Assembly (NCBI GenBank): GCA_023420935.1
Contig: JAEZUR010000165.1
Coordinates: forward strand, 1-30,317
Direction of reading: 5' to 3'
DNA from: Bacillota bacterium
GTDB lineage: Bacteria > Bacillota > Clostridia > Lachnospirales > Lachnospiraceae
DNA: 30,317 bases
Part shown: piece by piece, positions 7,061 through 14,876 of the stretch
How positions within the stretch are numbered: the stretch's first letter is position 1
How the letters are laid out: every line of letters starts with the position of its first letter
Made by a program: the position numbers and the translations under genes
Notes under the pieces: model-generated
What the model was told of the DNA's origin: nothing
What the model saw: the letters and a program-made list of their open reading frames with translations, nothing else
Database searches by the model: none

Positions 7061-8071
7061 TTAATTATCAATTAATTTATTCTTGTTAGTCCAGCTCATT
7101 AATTTACGGAGTTCTGCTCCAACTGTTTCTAATTGGTGTTCAGATTCTCTTCTTCTTCTAGCTAAGAAGTTTGTACATCCGATCTGGTTTTCAAGTAACC
7201 AGTTACGAGCGAATACACCTTCTTGGATATCTTTTAATACTTGACGCATAGCGTTCTTAGTATCTTCAGTAATGATCTTTGGACCAGTCATATAATCGCC
7301 ATATTCTGCAGTATTAGAAATAGAGTATCTCATACCAGCAAAACCACTTTCGTTAATTAAGTCAACGATTAATTTCATTTCATGGATACATTCAAAGTAA
7401 GCACTTTCTGGTTCATAACCAGCTTCTACTAATACTTCGAAACCACATTTCATAAGGGCAGTAACACCACCACAAAGAACTGCTTGTTCTCCGAATAAAT
7501 CAGTTTCAGTTTCTTCTCTAAATGTTGTCTCAAGAACACCAGCTCTTGCTCCACCGATTGCTAAAGCATAAGCTAATCCGATGTCATGAGCATTTCCTGA
7601 TGCATCCTGATGAACTGCGATAAGACAAGGAACGCCTTTACCTTCTTGGTATTGTCCTCTTACTGTATGTCCAGGTCCCTTTGGAGCAATCATAATAACG
7701 TTTACGTCTGCTGGAGGGATAATTTGTCCAAAATGAATTGCAAAACCGTGAGCAAACATTAATGTGTTGCCTGCTACTAAGTTAGGTTTAATGGAATCAT
7801 TGTACATTTGCGCTTGTTTCTCATCATTGATAAGAATCATAATGATATCAGCTTTTTTTGCTGCTTCCGCTGCAGTATATACTTCAAAGCCGGCCTTTTC
7901 AGCCTTAGCCCATGATTTGCTGCCTTCATAAAGACCGATAATAACATGTGCACCAGATTCTTTTGCGTTAAGTGCGTGAGCATGTCCCTGGCTACCGTAA
8001 CCAATGACAGCTATGGTTTTACCGTCTAATAGTGATAAGTTGCAATCTTCTTGATAATAAATCTTTGCCAT
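7061..8071 (-). CDS. ilvC: Ketol-acid reductoisomerase
   Basis: 336 residues, the class I length. It converts acetolactate or acetohydroxybutyrate to the dihydroxy acids of valine and isoleucine synthesis using NAD(P)H and Mg. The Rossmann motif GYGSQGHAHALNAK is at about 24-37. The knotted C-terminal domain carries the acidic metal ligands (ETETDLFGEQAVLCGG) and the EYGDYMTGPKI segment. AGGAGG lies before the ATG. It is 73 bp downstream of ilvN on the same strand and ends at a strong terminator, so ilvN-ilvC form an operon. ilvB and ilvD are not in this window. Confidence 0.97.
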   Translation of the reverse strand: MAKIYYQEDCNLSLLDGKTIAVIGYGSQGHAHALNAKESGAHVIIGLYEGSKSWAKAEKAGFEVYTAAEAAKKADIIMILINDEKQAQMYNDSIKPNLVAGNTLMFAHGFAIHFGQIIPPADVNVIMIAPKGPGHTVRGQYQEGKGVPCLIAVHQDASGNAHDIGLAYALAIGGARAGVLETTFREETETDLFGEQAVLCGGVTALMKCGFEVLVEAGYEPESAYFECIHEMKLIVDLINESGFAGMRYSISNTAEYGDYMTGPKIITEDTKNAMRQVLKDIQEGVFARNWLLENQIGCTNFLARRRRESEHQLETVGAELRKLMSWTNKNKLIDN

Positions 8072-8144
8072 CTTTTATTCCTCCTAGAATAATGTATTAT
8101 TTCTACTACTATTTATATAGTGTGGCAGGCCTAAGTCCCCCGCG

Positions 8145-8648
8145 CTAATCTATGTAGTCGGCAGCATCCTCGGAGCCTCTTGCAAGTCCTGTAATTCCGG
8201 TTCTTACCAACTCTTTGATTTCATAGCCGTCTAACAACTTAATAAATGCATCTATCTTTGACTGGTTTCCCGTTAACTCTACCATCAAGGACTCCTGAGC
8301 AACATCTACAATCTTTGCCCGAAAGATATCTGCAACTGCGATAATGGCTTGTCTTTGTGATTGTGTTGCTCCAACTTTAATTAATACTAGTTCTCTGCAT
8401 ACTGACTCACCATCTTTTAGTTCTTTTAATTCTTTTACATCTTCTAATTTGCCAAGCTGTTTCTCTATCTGTTCTAAAATCTGATTTTCCCCAGATACTG
8501 CTACTGTCATTCTGGAAAATGCAGGATCTTCTGTTTCACCTACTGTTAAACTATCAATATTATAACCTCTTCTACTAAATAAACCTGCTACTCTACTAAG
8601 TACACCTGCTGTATTATCTACTAGAATTGATAAAACCATTCTTCTCAT
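8145..8648 (-). CDS. ilvN: Acetolactate synthase regulatory (small) subunit
   Basis: 167 residues with an N-terminal ACT domain (LSILVDNTAGVLSRVAGLFS, RRGYNIDSLTVGETED) and the C-terminal small-subunit domain (RELVLIKV, LMVELTGNQSKIDAF, VRTGITGLARG). It confers valine feedback inhibition on the catalytic subunit, whose gene is not adjacent. A longer frame starts at 8660, but ATG 8648 is preferred because GGAG lies seven bases upstream, inside the longer version. The gene is preceded by a consensus promoter and a leader terminator, suggesting attenuation. Confidence 0.93.
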   Translation of the reverse strand: MRRMVLSILVDNTAGVLSRVAGLFSRRGYNIDSLTVGETEDPAFSRMTVAVSGENQILEQIEKQLGKLEDVKELKELKDGESVCRELVLIKVGATQSQRQAIIAVADIFRAKIVDVAQESLMVELTGNQSKIDAFIKLLDGYEIKELVRTGITGLARGSEDAADYID

Positions 8649-8696
8649 ACAAATCTCCATTCTGCTATAACACCGCGAATTTGATTAACTGTCTTT

Positions 8697-8737
8697 TTAG
8701 AAAAAGCCCAAAGCTACAAACATGCTGTAGCGTTGGG
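8697..8737 (-). terminator. Terminator hairpin in the ilvN leader (possible attenuator)
   Basis: On the minus strand CCCAA-C-GCTACA pairs with TGTAGC-T-TTGGG (8737-8707; eleven pairs and one mismatch), followed by CTTTTTCT. It lies downstream of the promoter at 8769-8797 and about 50 bp before the ilvN ATG, so transcripts from that promoter must read through it. It may also end transcription of the upstream LytR-CpsA-Psr gene. Confidence 0.75.
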
Positions 8738-8768
8738 ACACTCTTTTATACTTTAATTAGCTAAAGCT

Positions 8769-8797
8769 ATTGTAACAACTGTTGTTTGGTTTGTCAA
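8769..8797 (-). promoter_or_regulatory. ilvNC promoter
   Basis: A consensus TTGACA (8792-8797), exact 17-bp spacer and TACAAT (8769-8774) on the minus strand predict a transcript start near 8762. It begins only 14 bp after the stop of the upstream gene. Confidence 0.75.
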
Positions 8798-8810
8798 GTA
8801 TGGCATTTTC

Positions 8811-10025
8811 TTACTTTCCATCATATTCATAGATGAATTCCTGCAATGCATTAGTATTAACAGCCATGTCTGGAATTAATACTGCCATATTGTTGATACG
8901 ATCTTGCGTAAAGGAATCATCAATCGGAATTCGCTTTTGGTCTATTTCTGTGGTACCTAATGTTAGTATAGACGTTAAATAAGATATAATCTCTTCATTG
9001 GATAAATCTGTCGCAACGTTTGGCAATATTTGATTAGCCAAGTCCATTACTTCACTGTAGGACATGGATTTTGCTTCTTTAAAAATAGCCTGTAACACAA
9101 CTCTTTGTCTCTGGGTACGCCCAAAATCACCATTCCCATCTTGTCTAATTCTAGTATACGCTAATGCTTGATTTCCATCCATTTTGTTAAGACCTGGCTT
9201 TAACTTTAGTACACTTCCCTTTTTATATGCGGTTGTTAAGTATTCATACTCATCTTGTGTTAGCTTAACATCAACTCCACCTATGGTATTTATCACTGTT
9301 TTAAAGGCTGCAAAATCCACAACTGCATATCCATCCGCTTTAATACCGAAATTAGTTGCGATGGTCTGATATAACAATTCCACTCCACCATAAGAATAAG
9401 CCGCATTAAATTTACTCTCTCCATGTTCAGGAATTGGAACATACATATCTCTCATTAATGAGGTAATTTTTAAGCGTTTATGCTTTAAATCTAACGTGGC
9501 AATCATGACTGAATCTGATCTTCCTGCTTCTTTCCAATTTTCACGCTTATCAGCTCCAACCAAAAGTATATTAATAATTCTATTATCTGTACTAATATTA
9601 GCAGCATTAACCTGCACATTAGAAAGATCAATACCCGAACTTCGGTCCATACTATTTAAAGCATTGTTCACCTGTGTCTGTATTCGAGCAACCAAATGAC
9701 CTGTAACAACCGCTACCAAGATTAACATACTAAATAAAATTCGCTTCACCATTCTTTTACGTTTTTTTCGATTACGAATCTGAACAGAACTCCGCTGTGT
9801 ACGATTCCCATTGGAACTAACTGAATCCGTACTTCTTTCTGGTCTTTCATCTCTTGATTTATTTTCTAACTTCTGTCTTGTTGCAGCAACTTCTTGTCTT
9901 TGGTTGTATCCATTATAGGAAGTTGTGTTACGTTCTATATAGTTACCACCATTTTTTTTATTCTCATCCATAAAACTTGGTACAGCAACCGAACCTCTTC
10001 CTAATCTATCACTTTTTCTGTCCAT
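8811..10025 (-). CDS. LytR-CpsA-Psr family cell-wall glycopolymer ligase
   Basis: 404 residues. A ~90-residue cytoplasmic N-terminus, rich in Ser, Asn and Arg and ending in a basic cluster, precedes one membrane helix (about 93-113). The extracellular LCP domain follows, with NILLVGADKR, GRSDSVMIATLD, SLMRDMYVPIP and YTRIRQDGNGDFGRTQRQR, which contain the conserved Asp and Arg residues that hold the polyprenyl pyrophosphate. These enzymes attach polysaccharides or teichoic acids to peptidoglycan. The frame is open to 10079, but ATG 10025 is chosen for its AAGGGG site. The two glycosyltransferases upstream fit a wall-polysaccharide role. Confidence 0.9.
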   Translation of the reverse strand: MDRKSDRLGRGSVAVPSFMDENKKNGGNYIERNTTSYNGYNQRQEVAATRQKLENKSRDERPERSTDSVSSNGNRTQRSSVQIRNRKKRKRMVKRILFSMLILVAVVTGHLVARIQTQVNNALNSMDRSSGIDLSNVQVNAANISTDNRIINILLVGADKRENWKEAGRSDSVMIATLDLKHKRLKITSLMRDMYVPIPEHGESKFNAAYSYGGVELLYQTIATNFGIKADGYAVVDFAAFKTVINTIGGVDVKLTQDEYEYLTTAYKKGSVLKLKPGLNKMDGNQALAYTRIRQDGNGDFGRTQRQRVVLQAIFKEAKSMSYSEVMDLANQILPNVATDLSNEEIISYLTSILTLGTTEIDQKRIPIDDSFTQDRINNMAVLIPDMAVNTNALQEFIYEYDGK

Positions 10026-10233
10026 AAACTTCCCCTTATATATAATATTATAATTGATAATTGAGAAACTCCATTGCATTTATTTTCAGAACTATATATA
10101 CAATTGTGGTGCATATGTTCCCTTACAGCGTTGAAACGGAATAATTGTATGTATTGTTCATAGTTACCCAATTACTTAATAAAATTAGAATTTTTAAGAT
10201 AAGACATCATAAGCCCTTTATACAACTTGAATT
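10026..10233. other. Leader/promoter region of the LytR-CpsA-Psr gene
   Basis: AT-rich and without an ORF. A weak candidate promoter on the minus strand is TTGGGT (10166-10171), 16 bp, TACAAT (10144-10149). Confidence 0.3.
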
Positions 10234-10428
10234 GTCAATTTGCACATCCAATAACTGACTGAAGTGATACACCATATAATTTGGTGAGCAACTGTTATGA
10301 GGTCGTTGGTACTTAGGCTCTGTACTTTAGAGCCTTACGTACCACTACGTACCTCATCCAAGCGAGAGCGTGTTGCTCATCGAGTTATATGGTGTATCAC
10401 TTTATAATATAATTTAGTGCAAATTGAC
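10234..10428. repeat. Dispersed palindromic element, copy 1 (195 bp)
   Basis: The ends are 12-bp perfect inverted repeats (GTCAATTTGCAC at 10234-10245; complement at 10417-10428). An inner 18-bp perfect pair lies at 10262-10279/10385-10402, then TGAGCAAC/GTTGCTCA (10285-10292/10372-10379), TGAGGT/ACCTCA and GGCTC/GAGCC. A side arm GC-GAGA-GC carries a GNRA-type tetraloop. It aligns over its whole length with the reverse complement of 27882-28084, and most stem differences are compensatory. It starts 18 bp past the stop of the glycosyltransferase gene. No transposase is present. Confidence 0.85.
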
Positions 10429-10446
10429 TCGCAAACCTCCATAAGC

Positions 10447-11370
10447 TTATATCAGTAATAAAACCCCAATATTTCTAACCAATCCAGTTTTTAAAAATCT
10501 ATATTTAATAATCTTAGCTCTTCTTTTGATTCCATTATACTGATTTAAACTAGCGAACTCACTAAGTATGACTCTTTCGTTCTCCGGAAGCTCCTCTTTG
10601 TATAACTCATAAAATTCTCTTGCCTGCTCTATGGTTAGTCCTAACACTTGTTTCTGCTTTTTCAGTGACCTCACTCTATTATTTATATAATTGGTAAAAT
10701 TCTGATTCCCAATTACATTATGTTCGTGTTGACGATAGAGTAATGTTGCTTCTTTTAGATAACCGATTTTGCCAAATGATGAAGATATTAAAGCAATCCA
10801 CCAATCGTGTACTCTTGCTCTTGCTGGTAATAAAGCTAATTTGCGTTTCACTTCTTGGTTAAACATTACTGTACAGCCAATTAATTTATTTTCCATTAAC
10901 ATGTATGACAGATTCAACTTAGTACAGTCTAAACGATTGCTAATATGAAAAGATGGGTTAAGTTCTTGTAGATCTTTATTAACCACCTTAGCATCGGTAA
11001 AAACGCTAATAGGCTTGTCCTTCCCATATTTATTTTCCATATTCTTCATATAATGTAATGTTTTCTTAATCTTATTGGCAAGCCAAACATCATCCTGATC
11101 ACAAAACATAACATAGTTACCTTCCGCTCGTCTTGCACCCTCCAAAAAGTTAAGTACAACACCCAAATTTTTCGAATTTTGATGTACTTTGATTTTATCT
11201 GGATATTGACGTTCAAACTCTTTTGCGATTGTTACTGTATTATCTTTTGAACCATCATCACAGATCTCCAGTGTCCACTCTGTATAGGTATTGGATAGAA
11301 TGGATTCAATCTGTTCTCTTAAGTAAGTTTCCCCATTATAAGTCGCCATAACAATACTAACTTTATCCAT
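10447..11370 (-). CDS. Family 2 glycosyltransferase, rhamnosyltransferase-like
   Basis: 307 residues of GT-A fold: VSIVMATYNGETYLREQIES at the N-terminus, ICDDGSKDNT, and the metal-binding FCDQDDVW (DQD). A later HDWW and a C-terminal basic tail resemble RgpB-like rhamnosyltransferases of rhamnose-containing wall polysaccharides. The frame is open to 11427, but ATG 11370 is chosen because GAGGGG lies just upstream and the GT2 domain begins at once. It lies 40 bp after a second glycosyltransferase, in one operon. The donor sugar is inferred from similarity only. Confidence 0.85.
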   Translation of the reverse strand: MDKVSIVMATYNGETYLREQIESILSNTYTEWTLEICDDGSKDNTVTIAKEFERQYPDKIKVHQNSKNLGVVLNFLEGARRAEGNYVMFCDQDDVWLANKIKKTLHYMKNMENKYGKDKPISVFTDAKVVNKDLQELNPSFHISNRLDCTKLNLSYMLMENKLIGCTVMFNQEVKRKLALLPARARVHDWWIALISSSFGKIGYLKEATLLYRQHEHNVIGNQNFTNYINNRVRSLKKQKQVLGLTIEQAREFYELYKEELPENERVILSEFASLNQYNGIKRRAKIIKYRFLKTGLVRNIGVLLLI

Positions 11371-11410
11371 ATTTCCCCTCATCCCTACACTGTTTTTACG
11401 CATAGTCACC

Positions 11411-12361
11411 TTAATTTTCTCTTTCATTCCAATAAGATTTGTTCATACTAAATTTCTTAATTAGGGCTTTCGGAAGCTTTTCATAGTTTCTCCCAGCCTT
11501 ATAACCTAAAAATTTAAATCCACTTTGAAGTATTAAATCAGGTATCAAATATGGTTTTTTCGTTTTATTAAGGTATTTAATAGACTGTTTCACTAGCTTA
11601 ATACCTTCTGATTCCGACTTTATATTCTCAAAAATTTCTTTATATTGTTGTTGAGACACAGCCATATCAAAGTTTCTGGTAAACTGTTCCCAATACGTGT
11701 ATTTATGAGAATGTATTACTTTGGCACTCGATGCATATGCAATGGCATAACCTGCATTTATTATTTTAGACGCCATAATCATATCTTCATTAAAAATAGT
11801 TTTGGTCACAAACCCACCAAGTTCATTATAAACGGTTTTTCGATAAGCAGCACATACATTGGAGCAAAAATATGTCTTAATCCCTAATCGCTCTATATCC
11901 TCCATGGTTTTCACAGAATCTTCGGAAGGGTAATTGAAGGTACGAGTGTATCGTTCTACTGTACCTACTTCTTTTCCAGCCAATTGTCTTCCATAAACTA
12001 CTGCTATTCTTTCTTCCCTAAATCCCTCTAACATATTCTCAATTAAATATTCATCCGTAGGAACCGCATCTTGAGTCATAAACATAACAAATTCTGCATC
12101 GGACAAGGACGCGCCACTATTTCTAGTGCCACCATGATCGAAATCATTTTTTGAAATATGAATCACCTTAAGATTAGGCATATCCTTATACTGTTCTTCA
12201 ATATCAATGGTAGCAGGTTCCGTTATGGTATTTATAACCCATATGTGATCTGGTTGAACAGTCTGCTTCTTTAATCGTTTCATTAGTTTATGAAATTTCT
12301 CATCCGGCTTATAGGTCGGTATAATTAAATCAATCTTTGCTTTCGTCAAAAGATCTTGCAT
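11411..12361 (-). CDS. Family 2 glycosyltransferase, rhamnosyltransferase-like
   Basis: 316 residues. KIDLIIPTYKPDEKFHKLM opens the GT-A domain. NDFDHGGTRNSGA and MTQDAVPTDE are the typical motifs of rhamnosyltransferases acting on O-antigen or wall polysaccharide. FNEDMIMASKIINAGY holds the probable catalytic-base region. There is no membrane segment, so it is cytosolic or peripheral. It begins 41 bp after metH on the same strand and is followed by the second glycosyltransferase. Readthrough from the methionine operon is possible, as no terminator is visible between them. Confidence 0.87.
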   Translation of the reverse strand: MQDLLTKAKIDLIIPTYKPDEKFHKLMKRLKKQTVQPDHIWVINTITEPATIDIEEQYKDMPNLKVIHISKNDFDHGGTRNSGASLSDAEFVMFMTQDAVPTDEYLIENMLEGFREERIAVVYGRQLAGKEVGTVERYTRTFNYPSEDSVKTMEDIERLGIKTYFCSNVCAAYRKTVYNELGGFVTKTIFNEDMIMASKIINAGYAIAYASSAKVIHSHKYTYWEQFTRNFDMAVSQQQYKEIFENIKSESEGIKLVKQSIKYLNKTKKPYLIPDLILQSGFKFLGYKAGRNYEKLPKALIKKFSMNKSYWNEREN

Positions 12362-12401
12362 AAATGTACTTCCTTCCTTTTATTACTACATAACGTGAGA
12401 C

Positions 12402-14876
12402 TTATGCTATATGAAGTAACCGTTTAACTAATTTTACAGCATCCTGTGCATCTTTGGAATACCCATCTGCGCCAATTTCATCTGCAAAACTTTGGGTGAT
12501 TACTGCCCCACCAATAATAATCTGTGCTTTTAGTTCTGCCTCTTTTGCTTTTATTACAACTTGTTTCATCTCCATCATGGTTGTAGTCATTAATGCAGAT
12601 AATCCAATAATATCAGCATTTTCTTCTTTCGCAGTGCGGATAATAAGGTCGGTAGAAACATCTTTACCTAAGTCAATCACACGGAACCCATAATTTTTAA
12701 GCATTAAAACAACCAGGTTTTTCCCAATATCATGAATATCTCCTGCAACTGTGGCCATCACTACAGTTGCTAGTTTCTTCTGTTCACCACCAAGTTGTAA
12801 CATTGGTTCTAGATAGTCTATAGCTGTTTTCATCGTTTCTGCACTTGCTATTAACTGCGGAAGAAAATAAATCTGCTTATCGAATAATGCACCCACCTGA
12901 TTAATTGCAGGAATAAGCATAGTATCAATAATATGGGATGGCTCATTACCATCGTCAATGGATTTTTTTACAGATTCAATAATATTCTTTTTGTTTCCTT
13001 TTATCACTTCATCATATATTACAGAATTACTCTCGTTGGTCTGCTTATTCTCAATGTTCACCTCTTGGGTATTTGATGCAGAACCCCCACTAGTTATAGT
13101 CATAGGTTTTGATGTTACTCGATTAATATAACGAATATCTGCTTCTTCTTTATTCAAAAGTAAGTCAGATGCAAACGCAATATTCATTAGTAAATCTTGA
13201 GACGGATTGGCAATGGCCATCGTTAATCCTTCACGAATAGCAAATGCCAAAAAGGTGGTATTTACAAATTGGCGTTCTGGTAAACCAAAGGATATATTAG
13301 ATAACCCACAAGTTGTCAAAAGACCTAATTCTTCTTTACAATAACGGATGGTCTCCATTGTTTCTAAAGCAGCCTTTTTGTTAGCACCAACTGTATTCAC
13401 AAGTCCATCTACAATAATATCTTCTTTGGATAGTCCCTGTGCAACGGCCGCATCTAGGATCGTATGAATAATTTCTTTCTTTTCTGCGATATCCTTTGGT
13501 AATCCCTTATCAGAAAGAGGCAATAGAATAAACATGGCTCCATATTTTTTGGCAATTGGTATTAGTTTTTCAAATTTTTCTTTTTCTAAAGAGATAGAAT
13601 TTATTAATGCACGTCCTGGATAGATGCGTAGTGCTTCTTCAATAACATGAATATGACTGGAATCAATGCATAGAGGCACATTTACTAAGCGGTTCACTTC
13701 ATAAATGACCTTTAACATCATCTCTTTCTCATCAATACCATTCATACCCATATTAATATCTAAGATATCAGCACCATTCTCAACTTGTTCTTCTGCCATG
13801 GTATCAACAATATTCATCTTACCTTCTAGTAATTCAGCTTGAAGTGCTTTCTTTCCTGTGGGATTAATACGTTCTCCAATAACTAGAAACTTACCATCTA
13901 AATGAATTTCTAATGTTTTTCTCTCAGTAGTTAATACACGTTTCTTTTCTGTACTTTTGGTAGGAGGAACCATATCCTTCACTAAATCCGAAAGCATTCT
14001 TATATGTTCTGGGGTTGTTCCACAGCATCCCCCAACAATACCTGCACCACTTTCGACCAACTTTTTCACTTCTACAGAGAATTCTTCTGCTTCCATATCA
14101 AAGGTAGTAACGCTATCAACCAACCTTGGAAGTCCAGCATTTGGTTTGGCAATAATTGGTACATTGGCATATTGTTTCATAACCTTTACAACTTCGCACA
14201 TTTTTTCAGGGCCAGTAGAACAATTTACACCAACTGCATCAACACCTAAGCTTTGCATAACCACCATTGCAGTTGCAGGATCAGTTCCAAATAGAGTTCG
14301 CATATCTTCATTAAACGTTAATGTTACCATAATAGGAAGATCGCATGTTTCCGATACAGCAATGACTGCTGCTCTACATTCTTGTAAACTCATCATCGTT
14401 TCAATTACAATAAGGTCTACTCCTTCCATCAAAAGATACATCACTTGTTCCTTATATATATCCACAAGCTCCTCAAATTGAAGTTTACCAACAGGATACA
14501 CCTGCTCTCCTGTCATTGTAAGGTCACCTGCAACATATACAGTCCGGTTTAGACCTTCTGCTTTTGCTTGGTTAATCGCTTCTTTAGATAATTTAACAAG
14601 TTCTCTATTAATATTAGATATATTTTCATACAATCCATACTCTTCTAATTTGATACGATTGGCTGTAAACGTAGGCGCATAAAGAATATCGGAGCCTGCC
14701 TTAATATAATCCTTTTGTAACTGGATCATAACATCTTTATTGTCTAAAATCCACTGTTCCGGACAAACTCCAACAGGCATACCTTCTTTTTGTAGATTGG
14801 ATCCAGTAGCTCCATCTAAAATTACAACTTTGGACTGTGTTAACTCTAAAAACTCTTTCTTTGTCACTCTTATCAC
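12402..14876 (-). CDS. metH: Cobalamin-dependent methionine synthase, lacking activation domain
   Basis: Up to 824 residues. Domains in order: homocysteine-binding (1 to ~300) with zinc ligands in GVNCSTG and GGCCGTTPEHI; pterin-binding (~330-590, FLVIGERINPTGKKAL, NGADILDINMG); B12 cap (~620-700); and B12-binding (~705-824) with DIHDIGKN, whose His is the lower cobalt ligand, and SALMTTTMMEM. The SAM-binding reactivation domain of E. coli MetH is absent, as is common in clostridia, so a separate activation protein is expected elsewhere. GTG 14876 overlaps the upstream stop by four bases. GTG 14867 has better spacing from the GGTGGGG ribosome site and may be the true start. Confidence 0.93.
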   Translation of the reverse strand: MIRVTKKEFLELTQSKVVILDGATGSNLQKEGMPVGVCPEQWILDNKDVMIQLQKDYIKAGSDILYAPTFTANRIKLEEYGLYENISNINRELVKLSKEAINQAKAEGLNRTVYVAGDLTMTGEQVYPVGKLQFEELVDIYKEQVMYLLMEGVDLIVIETMMSLQECRAAVIAVSETCDLPIMVTLTFNEDMRTLFGTDPATAMVVMQSLGVDAVGVNCSTGPEKMCEVVKVMKQYANVPIIAKPNAGLPRLVDSVTTFDMEAEEFSVEVKKLVESGAGIVGGCCGTTPEHIRMLSDLVKDMVPPTKSTEKKRVLTTERKTLEIHLDGKFLVIGERINPTGKKALQAELLEGKMNIVDTMAEEQVENGADILDINMGMNGIDEKEMMLKVIYEVNRLVNVPLCIDSSHIHVIEEALRIYPGRALINSISLEKEKFEKLIPIAKKYGAMFILLPLSDKGLPKDIAEKKEIIHTILDAAVAQGLSKEDIIVDGLVNTVGANKKAALETMETIRYCKEELGLLTTCGLSNISFGLPERQFVNTTFLAFAIREGLTMAIANPSQDLLMNIAFASDLLLNKEEADIRYINRVTSKPMTITSGGSASNTQEVNIENKQTNESNSVIYDEVIKGNKKNIIESVKKSIDDGNEPSHIIDTMLIPAINQVGALFDKQIYFLPQLIASAETMKTAIDYLEPMLQLGGEQKKLATVVMATVAGDIHDIGKNLVVLMLKNYGFRVIDLGKDVSTDLIIRTAKEENADIIGLSALMTTTMMEMKQVVIKAKEAELKAQIIIGGAVITQSFADEIGADGYSKDAQDAVKLVKRLLHIA

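Noticed and set aside
8649..8768. T-box leader before ilvN
   Set aside because: No T-box sequence (GGGTGG-type antiterminator) is visible and the leader is far too short.
10233..10246. Outward TTGACA in the repeat-element end as a mobile promoter
   Set aside because: No -10 lies at proper spacing outside copy 1, and copy 2 has TTGATA; the evidence is too thin.
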